A DNA stretch of 64,000 nt from Dyadobacter crusticola DSM 16708 (lineage in GTDB: Bacteria > Bacteroidota > Bacteroidia > Cytophagales > Spirosomataceae), in the NCBI RefSeq assembly GCF_000701505.1, contig NZ_JNJB01000001.1, positions 682,001 through 746,000 of the forward strand. Direction: 5' to 3'. The translations under genes were made by a program, and so were the position numbers. The number at the start of each line of letters is the position of its first letter. Position 1 is the stretch's first letter. This document shows, one piece after another, positions 36,683-44,711 of the stretch. The notes beneath the pieces were generated by a model that had not been told where the DNA came from, made no database searches, and was given only the letters and a program-made list of their open reading frames with translations.

Positions 36683-39600
36683 TATATCTGCCGGCAAATT
36701 GCCGGTCCAGTACTCTCGGCTGTAAATGCGCCTGAATGGCCAGTTTTTCTGCCGCAAAAGAAGGGGTAAGTAAGCGTGAGGTTCCTTTGACGATTTGCTC
36801 TCATGATAGAGATCATCATCAGTCAGGACCAAGCCCTTATAAACCCCTTCTTCTTTGATAGTCAAATCACCGAATGGAAGTTCTTTCCGATACTCAGGGC
36901 GCAACTTAGTCAACCGTTCTTTCAACAGCCAGTCTGTCCTGAACTGCTTTGCACTTACCGGGACGGGTTGGAATTTGCCCTGCGAAACTTCGAGCGCGTA
37001 TTCCAGGTATGCTTTCAACATCTTCGGACCTGCATTGGCGGTATGGTCTGTCTGCATCTGGGCAGGCCACAAACTTGTTACAAAGTAAATGTGCTCCCGC
37101 GCCCGGGTCACTGCCACATTCAGTCTGTTTTCGCCGCCTTGCATGTTCAGGCTCCCGAATTGCATAGATAACCTGCCTTTTTCATCGGGCGCGTAGCCCA
37201 TTGAGAAGATGATAATGTCCCGCTCGTCGCCCTGCACATTCTCGATATTCTTTACAAACAGATCCGTTGGCAACATACTTTCGCGTTCCAGACTATCTTG
37301 AATGGCAACTTGCTGGTAGAAATTGAATGTAACAATTCCAATGCTTTTTCCTTCCGGTGCGAGCTCTTTCACTAACTCTACTACCCTTTCCACCTCAGCC
37401 GCATTGGTATTCTGTTTCCAAATACCTTCGGTTTTAATGTATTGAATACCGGGCTTACCTGCATTCACCTGACTGAAATCAGGAAGCAGCCGAAGACTGT
37501 TTTTATAAAAATGGCGATTAGAAAAGTCAATCAAGTCAAGTGACTGACTGCGGTAGTGCCCGGTCAGCTGGTATTGTTCCAGCGACTGTGCAGCCAGGTC
37601 CAGCAAAGATTCGATCTCTCTGGCAGCGGAATATTCCTCCTCTTCTTCTCCCCTATCTTCGTATCTTACTTTGTACAGGTCACTCGGTGACAATTGTTTA
37701 TCATCACCAGTTACCACCAGCTGCTTCCCTCTGAATGCAGCGGGAAGACCGTATTCTGCATAGCATTGCGACGCCTCGTCAAAAATCACCAGATCAAACA
37801 GCTCCTGTTCCATTGGAAAGATCGCAGACACTGACTCCGGTGAAGCCAGCCAGCAGGGTACCAGCTGAAATACTTCCTTCGAGTAGCTTTCCATCAACTT
37901 TCTGATCGGCCAGACTTTGCGTTTTTTTGTAACCTGGTGCGCCAGTTCCCTGTAAGTAACCGTATTTCCAAGCCGGTTTTTCTCGATATCTTCGTAAGTA
38001 CCCTCGCGCAGCTTGATATTGTTGATGTCGACACTCAGTTTTTGTTTCAGCCGGATACTTTCTTGAAGCTGTGCTTCCCATTGCCCCATTTTCAGCGAGG
38101 TAACAGCGCGCAGCTGCGGGTATTTGGACTCTATGTGCTCAATCCAGGCTAGTTTGATGCTGTTCTCAAACAGCGCCATCATAGATTCGGTACTTGCTGA
38201 TCCTGCTTTGCTGCGTTCAATACTCACGCTTTTTGCCACTGCCTGCTCAGTACCTGTCATTTCCCTGAAAAGCCTGTCCATATCAACCAGCGAATCGAAG
38301 TCCTTGGTCAGCGAGGTACGTATCCGGGTGGCATATTCCTTCGGTGCACTCATTAATTTACTGATTTGGATAGGCAGTAAAAACGGCAGCATTTCGTGCT
38401 CCATTTTGTCCCAGGTTTCAAGCCAGTGGATTAATCCTTTGAGAATTGACTCAAAATCACCTAAACCATTCACGTTCCTGATAATCGAATGCAAAACTGC
38501 CTGCCAGGGCTGAAACGCACAACGCATTGCAGCATCTGCCGCTGACTCTGCATGCTTAAAAAATTGGGTAAGTGACGTTTCGGGCTGCGTTTGCATTACA
38601 GCGCCGCCTTTGTAACCCAGGCTCTCGTGCAACAACCAACGCTCCACTTCCTGCCTGTTCCTGATGCGCACCTGTAATTTCCTCAGATCTGCGAGTTCAG
38701 TTGAAAGCCCATTGGCAGCGGCAACTTTTTCAATTTCCTTTTTTTCCTTGCTAAATATTCCCCAGAAGAACCCGGTTAATGCCGATTCTTTGGATTCCAT
38801 TGCCTTGTTTAAAGATTGAGAGAACACGCCCAGCTCAACTGTGCTGAGTGAAAATTCAATGCCTTCTTCCTGCAAAAACCCTTCAAGTGCGTCGGCAGTC
38901 TGCCGTACGAAGGCAAGCCGCTCATGCGTGTTATGTGTTGAGAAAATGTATTGCTTTAATAAAGACCAGCTATCGTCATTGTTGATCAAAACAGCGATAT
39001 CCCTCAGCCTCCCCAGCGCCTCCCCACGATTTTGCACAAAATCAGTTGAAAAAGGCATGTTGGTAAGCCGGGCAAATTTCTCTTTTTGTCGAAAAAAAGC
39101 AGCCGGATAATCGGATAGCATTTGCTCCATTATGCGCAACTCCGGCAAGCCGAAATCAGCAAAATCCCTGCGTTGAGCCCAGTCGTGCGTTGCGGGAATG
39201 TGGATTGTATAATCGAAATACGTTTTCAGCCGCCTCCGAAAGTGATCCCAATGATCAATCCTGAAATGCCGGTAATGCGCAAGAAGATCGATATGCGGCG
39301 CGCTCTGGTCACTGGTGAGATACAGTTCTTTGATGCTCACTCCGCATTCAGTCTCATCAAACAAAGCTTCCCGAAACGCATTCAGGTCAGCAACCGTCTT
39401 GTCAATAGCCCGGCTCTCCTGGGTAAATTGCCTTTCCAGGAAAACAGCATCGAGACTGTAATTCTCCTTGCGATAAGCTTCAACTTTCTCGATTTGCGCC
39501 GAGATCTGCCTGTATAGCGCAGATCTGTCATTTTTGAAATCATGGATCAGGGCGACAAATTCATCCATTCCAATCGTTTTCAGCCGCTGATGCACCACAT

Positions 39601-40675
39601 CTAATGCCGCGCGTTTCTGGCAAACAAGCAGCACCCGTTTTCCCCGCGAAGCAAAGTCCGACATCAGGTTACATATCAGCTGGGACTTACCACTTCCAGG
39701 CGGCCCCTGCACCACCACTGACTTACCCGTTTTTACCTGTAATATAATCTCCTCCTGCGCCTCGTCTACCGGAAACGGTGTCAGGATTTCCTCTTCCTTA
39801 ACCTTTAAAATATTGTTTTTTGACGAAAAAAATAAGTTGTCTTCCCCCTCTGCTGGGAACAGTTCCTCTTCTGCATTGATCAGCGGAATTGAAAATGGTT
39901 TTTCATCAAAGGCAGTAATCAGCGCATTATAGTCGGGTACAAGATAGGAACCAGCTTGCGGGAAAATACCGAGAACAGCCTCGGGGAAAAGCTTTAACTC
40001 ACCGCTTCGCTCGGTCTTGTCCAGCTCAGAAGCTTTCAATGCGCTGAATGCAACGAGTTTTTCCTCAAATAACTCTTGATTAAAGTTGATCCGGAATGGC
40101 GTTGTTTTCAGCCATTCATACAGTTGCGTCCTGAATTCCAGGAAATCTTTGGGATAGTCCTCGAATGATTTTTCCAAAATTTCATCAGGCAGGGAAGTTT
40201 CGTTGAAATGTGCGTAGGCGAGCGCAAAGCTTTGATTTAATACAACATTACCTTCCTCCCGAAGCTGCAAACACCATTGCTCCCGGTCCATTTTCAAGGT
40301 AACGGGAAAGAACAACAGTGGAGCGTGAATGGAAGTCCCGTCGGCCAGCTTCCCTTTCACAAAGGGGTAACCAACGAACAAATCCTGCGAACCGCGCTCT
40401 TCCTGGATAAACTGCTCGGTCCTGCTGATTTTGCGCAGGCGCTTGCTGATCAGATTAACTTTCTCATACCGCGCGTCGGCAACATCACAAACAGCAATGC
40501 GTGCTTTTTGCTGCACAAGTTGTTTAACCAGCTCAATGGATGGTTTTTCAAGAACGAAGTCCGTATCGTGAAGGTCAAGAAACTGCTCCGCGGCCAAATG
40601 CGTCAGGAGCAGTGATTTGTTTCGGGTACTAAGGTTTGTCAGTCGTTTTAAATAGGCTTTCAGAATCCGCTTCAT
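36677..40675 (-). CDS. Very large superfamily 1 (DNA2/NAM7-type) helicase-like ATPase
   Basis: A 1332-aa protein. Motif I is VVVQGPPGSGKSQLI at about residue 325 and motif II is IFDEASQC at about 961. Motif III is TGDDKQLSPSD, then GHYRSQS, and the last motifs are NVQGDERDIIIFSMG and RLNVAVTRAREHIYF. The roughly 600 residues between motifs I and II form a large, partly coiled-coil insertion. The N-terminal 320 residues resemble the accessory domain of AAA_11/AAA_12 helicases. No nuclease motif is recognised. It should unwind RNA or DNA with ATP, but its role is unknown. It lies alone between the DUF1080 and TerC genes. Confidence 0.82.
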   Translation of the reverse strand: MKRILKAYLKRLTNLSTRNKSLLLTHLAAEQFLDLHDTDFVLEKPSIELVKQLVQQKARIAVCDVADARYEKVNLISKRLRKISRTEQFIQEERGSQDLFVGYPFVKGKLADGTSIHAPLLFFPVTLKMDREQWCLQLREEGNVVLNQSFALAYAHFNETSLPDEILEKSFEDYPKDFLEFRTQLYEWLKTTPFRINFNQELFEEKLVAFSALKASELDKTERSGELKLFPEAVLGIFPQAGSYLVPDYNALITAFDEKPFSIPLINAEEELFPAEGEDNLFFSSKNNILKVKEEEILTPFPVDEAQEEIILQVKTGKSVVVQGPPGSGKSQLICNLMSDFASRGKRVLLVCQKRAALDVVHQRLKTIGMDEFVALIHDFKNDRSALYRQISAQIEKVEAYRKENYSLDAVFLERQFTQESRAIDKTVADLNAFREALFDETECGVSIKELYLTSDQSAPHIDLLAHYRHFRIDHWDHFRRRLKTYFDYTIHIPATHDWAQRRDFADFGLPELRIMEQMLSDYPAAFFRQKEKFARLTNMPFSTDFVQNRGEALGRLRDIAVLINNDDSWSLLKQYIFSTHNTHERLAFVRQTADALEGFLQEEGIEFSLSTVELGVFSQSLNKAMESKESALTGFFWGIFSKEKKEIEKVAAANGLSTELADLRKLQVRIRNRQEVERWLLHESLGYKGGAVMQTQPETSLTQFFKHAESAADAAMRCAFQPWQAVLHSIIRNVNGLGDFESILKGLIHWLETWDKMEHEMLPFLLPIQISKLMSAPKEYATRIRTSLTKDFDSLVDMDRLFREMTGTEQAVAKSVSIERSKAGSASTESMMALFENSIKLAWIEHIESKYPQLRAVTSLKMGQWEAQLQESIRLKQKLSVDINNIKLREGTYEDIEKNRLGNTVTYRELAHQVTKKRKVWPIRKLMESYSKEVFQLVPCWLASPESVSAIFPMEQELFDLVIFDEASQCYAEYGLPAAFRGKQLVVTGDDKQLSPSDLYKVRYEDRGEEEEEYSAAREIESLLDLAAQSLEQYQLTGHYRSQSLDLIDFSNRHFYKNSLRLLPDFSQVNAGKPGIQYIKTEGIWKQNTNAAEVERVVELVKELAPEGKSIGIVTFNFYQQVAIQDSLERESMLPTDLFVKNIENVQGDERDIIIFSMGYAPDEKGRLSMQFGSLNMQGGENRLNVAVTRAREHIYFVTSLWPAQMQTDHTANAGPKMLKAYLEYALEVSQGKFQPVPVSAKQFRTDWLLKERLTKLRPEYRKELPFGDLTIKEEGVYKGLVLTDDDLYHESKSSKEPHAYLPLLLRQKNWPFRRIYSREYWTGNLPADIL

Positions 40676-40698
40676 AAATACTTCGACGATCCTGGCTG

Positions 40699-41778
40699 CT
40701 AGCTATTTGAAATTACTTTTCCTTCGTTAGTCTCCTTTTTCGGAAAAACCACGGAAGCCAGGATGCTGATAGCAAGAATTCCGATAATCACGTAGAGTGA
40801 GTAAATGGTTTCAAAACCAATTGATTCCAGGTAGCTGTGCGCCAGCATTTTCCCTCCGATAAATACCAGCAGAACGCCCAACCCATATTTCAGGAAGCGG
40901 AACAAGCCCATGATGTTGCTGAGGAAAAAGAACATGGAACGCAAGCCCATGATCGCGAAAATGTTAGAAAAGAAAACAACATAAGGATCTTTGGTAACCG
41001 AGAAAACCGCCGGCACTGAGTCAACTGCGAAGATCAAATCGGTAAATTCAATGATCAGAACAACTACAAAAAGTGGCGTCAGCATCCATTTGCCTTTCTT
41101 TTTGATAAAGAAATGTTCTCTTACATATCTTGGAAAAACGGGCAGGTATTTGGAGGCAAACTTCACAACAGGATGTTTGGCCGGATCAATTTTTTCTTCC
41201 TCTCCACCTTCAAAAAATATCTTCCCCCCCTGGTAAACGAGCAATGCACCAAAAACCAGAATGATCCATTCAAAGCGCTGCATCAATGCGGAGCCTACAA
41301 AAATGAAGATGAACCGCATTCCGATTGCGCCTAGCACACCCCACAAAAGCACTTTTTTATAATACTTCGGCCGCACACCAAATGAGGCGAAGATCAGAAT
41401 GATGACAAAGATATTATCGACAGACAATGCATATTCCAGCAGGTAACCCGTAATGAATTCGAGGGACATGTTTTTACGGTATACCTCCACGCTGGCCTCG
41501 TAATCCCCCGGAATAAGTGTTAGGTGAGGCGCATATTTGTTTTTGATATTTTCCAGCTGCGCATAATTCTCCACTCCATGGATGAGATCACCATGCGTTT
41601 TGATGATCAGGTAAAAACCCATAGCCAGGATAATCCACACGATCGTCCACGCGGCAGCTTCCTTAAACTTGACTACGTGGTCTTTTCTGTTGAAAAAAAC
41701 ACCCAGGTCAAGAAGAAGCATGATGGTAATCACCAGTAGAAAACCTCCGAAAAACAGTACTTCGTTGGAAAGGAACAT
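40699..41778 (-). CDS. TerC/Alx family integral membrane protein
   Basis: A 359-aa inner-membrane protein with about nine hydrophobic helices. Family residues are seen in LLDLGVFFNRKDH, GYLLEYALSVDNIFVIILIF and IEFTDLIFAVDSVPAVFSVT, with the paired acidic residues in membrane helices that are thought to bind Mn2+ in Alx-type exporters. The length is close to E. coli Alx (321 aa) with a longer N-terminal loop. A role in manganese homeostasis or tellurite tolerance is family knowledge, not shown here. No yybP-ykoY riboswitch was recognised upstream. The helicase gene follows after 23 bp. Confidence 0.88.
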   Translation of the reverse strand: MFLSNEVLFFGGFLLVITIMLLLDLGVFFNRKDHVVKFKEAAAWTIVWIILAMGFYLIIKTHGDLIHGVENYAQLENIKNKYAPHLTLIPGDYEASVEVYRKNMSLEFITGYLLEYALSVDNIFVIILIFASFGVRPKYYKKVLLWGVLGAIGMRFIFIFVGSALMQRFEWIILVFGALLVYQGGKIFFEGGEEEKIDPAKHPVVKFASKYLPVFPRYVREHFFIKKKGKWMLTPLFVVVLIIEFTDLIFAVDSVPAVFSVTKDPYVVFFSNIFAIMGLRSMFFFLSNIMGLFRFLKYGLGVLLVFIGGKMLAHSYLESIGFETIYSLYVIIGILAISILASVVFPKKETNEGKVISNS

Positions 41779-42099
41779 GAAAAAACGCCGTTATAGATTT
41801 TAAACTTAGAGACAACCTCCGACTGGAAAAAAGGCCTTTACAGCCTGCATTGCCCACTCCGAAGAATAAAGGTAATCAAAATATGAAATGGATCGTCGAA
41901 ATCGGACGGACGGTAAAAACCGGAAGACTTGCGAAAAAAATTTCGTTATAAAACCGCGCCAGGTTTATGGAGAGGATTTCGGGGTTACAAAAAAAGTTTA
42001 AGCGTTATAGTACGTGATTTACAATTTGTTAATTAGTCCGCTCAGATTTTTTGTTAAATATTTGTTATAAAAACTTGCGTCAAATAGTGCGTGTACATA
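41779..42099. other. Intergenic region upstream of TerC and the tRNA pair
   Basis: No gene is seen in these 321 bp. The region must hold the promoter of the TerC gene (minus strand) and, at its right end, the -33 element TTG at 42077-42079 of the tRNA promoter. A short AAAGGCCTTT palindrome at 41830-41839 is the only other structure noticed. Confidence 0.5.
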
Positions 42100-42107
42100 C
42101 ATTTGCA
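42077..42107 (+). promoter_or_regulatory. tRNA operon promoter
   Basis: TTG at 42077-42079 and TACATTTG at 42100-42107 are separated by 20 bp, an excellent match to the Bacteroidota consensus TTG-N19-21-TAnnTTTG. The predicted start lies near 42113, 17 bp before the first tRNA. Confidence 0.75.
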
Positions 42108-42129
42108 CCACGATAACCGAATCGGTTAC

Positions 42130-42202
42130 GCGAAAGTAGCTCAGCTGGTAGAGCGCGACCTTGCCAAGGTCGAGGTCGCGGGTTCGAACCCCGTCTTTCG
42201 CT
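42130..42202 (+). tRNA. tRNA-Gly (anticodon GCC)
   Basis: A full 73-nt cloverleaf. The acceptor stem GCGAAAG pairs with CTTTCGC; the D-arm is GCTC...GAGC; the anticodon stem-loop is CGACC-TTGCCAA-GGTCG with GCC at the centre; the T-arm holds GGTTCGAAC. CCA is not encoded. Confidence 0.97.
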
Positions 42203-42210
42203 CAGAGAGC

Positions 42211-42236
42211 AAAGCACCGGAAACGGTGCTTTTTTT
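42211..42236 (+). terminator. Hairpin with T-run between the tRNAs
   Basis: AGCACCG at 42213-42219 pairs with CGGTGCT at 42224-42230 around a GAAA loop, followed by six T at 42231-42236. It is 9 bp downstream of tRNA-Gly and could end part of the transcripts before tRNA-Leu. Confidence 0.75.
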
Positions 42237-42270
42237 CTCTTAGGTACCATCACAAAAACAATGGTTACTG

Positions 42271-42359
42271 GCCGGGGTGGTGGAACTGGTAGACACGCAG
42301 GACTTAAAATCCTGTGAGCCGAAACGCTCGTACGGGTTCGATTCCCGTCCCCGGTACCA
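42271..42359 (+). tRNA. tRNA-Leu (anticodon TAA)
   Basis: A class II tRNA with a variable arm. The acceptor stem GCCGGGG pairs with CCCCGGT (first pair G-U). The anticodon loop is CTTAAAA, anticodon TAA, within the stem CAGGA/TCCTG. The long variable arm is at about 42315-42331, and GGTTCGATT forms the T-loop. The 3' CCA is encoded at 42357-42359. Confidence 0.97.
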
Positions 42360-42413
42360 AAAACAAGAAGCGGCTTTGAACAATGTTCGAAGCCGCTTCT
42401 TGTTTTTGGTACC
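42353..42413. terminator. Long palindromic terminator behind tRNA-Leu (49-bp repeat, copy 1)
   Basis: Arms at 42353-42376 and 42390-42413 are perfect 24-bp inverted repeats that even include the tRNA 3' end (GGTACC). The 13-nt centre can form four more pairs (GAAC/GTTC). The GTTTTT run makes it a terminator on the plus strand, and the mirrored arm does the same on the minus strand for the T9SS gene. Bases 42359-42407 are identical to 44663-44711. Confidence 0.85.
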
Positions 42414-42460
42414 ACAATCGCTTATTTGAAAGCTCATGTATACCATACACTTCATTAAAT

Positions 42461-43978
42461 TTAATCTAACACGATTCTAGTCTTTGAAGCAGCCTTATCG
42501 TCAGCTCCATCGGCAATTTGCAGGTAGTATGTACCTCGTGGTAAATCTCTCACACTAATCTGCACTTTGTTATTCTTTTCAGCTCCTTTTGATAGAGAAA
42601 CACTCTTAACAACCTTCCCGGTTTTCTCGCTGTACAGTTTTGCCTCTTTAGGAAGTTTCGCTGTCTTGTCGGCGGTTGCTAAATCCAGATTCAGTACATC
42701 ACTAGCTGGATTCGGATAAGCGGCCATCAACCATGGCCCAATTCCCTGGAATGAGGCAATAGTAGACAGAGTACCACATTGATTTGTCAGTACAAGAGGA
42801 CTAAAATCAAGAGTCTGGTAAGGCTGTAAGATGAAATCAAATCTCATTACACCAGCTGATCCTTGTGCCGGGCCTGAACTGAATATCGGATTCCATGTGA
42901 TAGTTGTGTTGTCCGTATTATAGAATGTAATATAATGATTATCATAGGGAGATACCTGGTGAGTATAGGTGTCAACTGGCGTTGCTGACAAGTCGTATCT
43001 CAGATCGCTGCGATTAGGAGGGGACAGCTTATCCACTGTTCCTGTCACCGAAGATGTACTTTGCACTCCACATGCTGTCGAAAACGCCCTTACAGTGTAA
43101 GTTCCGTCCGCTATGCCGCCGATATTTGCAGATGTTCCGGTAATAGTCTGCGCGGAACTGCTGCCGTTTACTCTGACATTTGACGTAGGTGTCCACACAA
43201 ACTTATCCGCATTTGTACCCGTAGCAGTGATGGCGACGCTCTCTGTTGGGGAACAAACTTTGATGGTTGACTGGCTAATTGCAGAGATCGTAGGAAGCGG
43301 CCTGTTGACAGTCACCTGGATTTGTGATTGGAAGGTTTGACCTGTTATCTTAGCCTGAACCCTGATCGTACCCGCTCCACCTGCTGATGGAGTGGATGTT
43401 GCAGATGTGGCTGTTGTTGTTACGGTTCCCGGAGTCCATCCCGAGGGAAAGGTGTAAGTGTAGGTAACAGGCAGACCAGCCATATATGTCTCTACCGCAG
43501 GTACTGACACAGTTACTGGTGTAGTTCCGCAGGGCCGGTCAATACTCTGCCCATTGCTGCGAACAGTTCCAGCCACCGTCATGGAAGCTGGCGTTCCCAC
43601 ATAGTTCACAAATATCTGAACCGGGTCACTCGCTTTGGACGATGTAGTACCCCCCACTTTCCAGCTTACTGTCGCTTTTATACTCTTTTGTGACGAAGTT
43701 GTATGCTTCGTATTAGCCCATTTTATTGTTGTTCGACCGTTTGTACCTGCACCACCCGTTGTTAATGTCGGTTCGACATCTTCATTCCGCCCAACATAGG
43801 TCCACGAGACACTGATACTTCCCGCCCCAGACGGAAGACCGGAAACATTGGCTTCATACATATAACTGGCACCCGGATCCAGGTTATTAAAGGATCCTGT
43901 GATTGTCACTGTCTGGCCAAACAATCGCCCAGCTAACGTCAGTGCGATGACTAAAAACGAAAAGGAAATTTTTTTCAT
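42461..43978 (-). CDS. Surface protein with Ig/PKD-like repeats and T9SS sorting domain
   Basis: A 505-aa secreted protein. The signal peptide is MKKISFSFLVIALTLAGRLFGQ-like, ending near residue 21. The body is rich in Thr, Ser, Val and Gly, with several Ig-like beta-domains, e.g. VTVSVPAVETYMAGLP and CSPTESVAITATGTNAD, as in SprB-like adhesins. The last 85 residues form a type A sorting domain: AAYPNPASDVLNLDL, LPRGTYYLQIADG and a basic end KTRIVLD. It should be exported by the type IX secretion system and attached to the surface. It lies divergently from the small LuxR-type regulator. Confidence 0.88.
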   Translation of the reverse strand: MKKISFSFLVIALTLAGRLFGQTVTITGSFNNLDPGASYMYEANVSGLPSGAGSISVSWTYVGRNEDVEPTLTTGGAGTNGRTTIKWANTKHTTSSQKSIKATVSWKVGGTTSSKASDPVQIFVNYVGTPASMTVAGTVRSNGQSIDRPCGTTPVTVSVPAVETYMAGLPVTYTYTFPSGWTPGTVTTTATSATSTPSAGGAGTIRVQAKITGQTFQSQIQVTVNRPLPTISAISQSTIKVCSPTESVAITATGTNADKFVWTPTSNVRVNGSSSAQTITGTSANIGGIADGTYTVRAFSTACGVQSTSSVTGTVDKLSPPNRSDLRYDLSATPVDTYTHQVSPYDNHYITFYNTDNTTITWNPIFSSGPAQGSAGVMRFDFILQPYQTLDFSPLVLTNQCGTLSTIASFQGIGPWLMAAYPNPASDVLNLDLATADKTAKLPKEAKLYSEKTGKVVKSVSLSKGAEKNNKVQISVRDLPRGTYYLQIADGADDKAASKTRIVLD

Positions 43979-44292
43979 GTTAAAAAAAGTTTAATGATTA
44001 GAAAGTTTGTTTTTGATGTGCAACAGATCATTGGGCCTGCTAAGTAGCCAAAACAGACCTAATGTTTGCTAATACAAAACTATATTCAACACAATCAACA
44101 ATCCGTAGTAGTTCGCCCTCCTTTTAAGAGGTATTTCTACCTCAATTTTTGAGGTGATTTTTGACAATCAAGTAGTTAATAATATGTCGTTCTGCAAACA
44201 ACTGAATAATTCCAAAGCATCTACATACTAAAACTTGTAACAATAGCAGTAAAATATTTAATTGTATCCGCAATTACACTTATCAACTACTT
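43979..44292. other. Divergent control region of the surface protein and LuxR-type gene
   Basis: No gene is seen in these 314 bp. CAAAACTA at 44075-44082 is a TAnnTTTG box on the minus strand for the surface-protein gene (leader about 90 nt). A cluster of three half-sites at 44128-44155 forms two overlapping palindromes, listed separately. No clear box was seen for the plus-strand gene. Confidence 0.55.
44128..44155. promoter_or_regulatory. Candidate operator: overlapping palindromes GAGGTA-N4-TACCTC and ACCTCA-N5-TGAGGT
   Basis: GAGGTA at 44128-44133 and TACCTC at 44138-44143 form a perfect palindrome. The shared half-site then pairs with TGAGGT at 44150-44155. The position, between divergent genes one of which codes for a DNA-binding protein, suggests a regulator site. 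A near copy lies inside the LuxR gene at 44405-44420. Confidence 0.45.
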
Positions 44293-44589
44293 ATGTCTGT
44301 ATCATTTTTACCCTCGTTTTCTATTAATGAACATTCCCGTCAAGATCTGGCGCAATTATGGAGCCTTACTAGGCGTGAATGGGAAGTTGTAGCGCTACTT
44401 TCAAGAGGTATGGCTACCTCGGAAATTGCAGCAAAAATCTGCGTTGAGCCTAAAAGCGTCGATAATTATCGCCGTAAAATAGCCGATAAGTTGAAGCTGA
44501 AGGGCCGGAACAAACTGGCTTTTTACTGCCTCCGTAATAAAGATACACTGGAGCAACTATATGAAATTTCGATCAGCGCGCGGCATTAA
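44293..44589 (+). CDS. Small LuxR-type HTH transcription regulator without receiver domain
   Basis: A 98-aa protein that is essentially one LuxR/GerE DNA-binding domain: LTRREWEVVALLSRGMATSEIA at residues about 28-48, recognition helix around VEPKSVDNYRRKIADKL, then GRNKLAFYCL. No receiver or sensor domain precedes it. It is divergent from the T9SS surface protein and may regulate it; this is inference. Both genes are enclosed by identical 49-bp palindromes. The gene is probably complete, as the ATG at 44293 is followed directly by the short leader SVSFLPSFS. Confidence 0.85.
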   Translation: MSVSFLPSFSINEHSRQDLAQLWSLTRREWEVVALLSRGMATSEIAAKICVEPKSVDNYRRKIADKLKLKGRNKLAFYCLRNKDTLEQLYEISISARH

Positions 44590-44662
44590 CAAATCCTGAT
44601 GCAGATCGCCTACTTACTTGCATTGCTTAGCCGGCATTGTATCGAGAAGACTTGCCCTATGT

Positions 44663-44711
44663 AAAAACAAGAAGCGGCTTTGAACAATGTTCGAAGCCGC
44701 TTCTTGTTTTT
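44663..44711. terminator. Palindromic bidirectional terminator (49-bp repeat, copy 2)
   Basis: An exact copy of 42359-42407. It has 18-bp inverted arms (AAAAACAAGAAGCGGCTT and its complement) around a 13-nt centre, and it overlaps the stop codon of the convergent rubredoxin-fusion gene by 2 bp. It serves the LuxR gene on one side and the nitrate operon on the other. Confidence 0.85.

Noticed and set aside
36677..40675. Defence island built around the large helicase
   Set aside because: Neighbours are HIT, DUF1080, TerC and tRNA genes. No nuclease, methylase or toxin gene accompanies it.
41779..42000. Manganese (yybP-ykoY) riboswitch upstream of the TerC/Alx gene
   Set aside because: Looked for because such genes often have one. 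The conserved purine-rich loops could not be found on the minus strand.
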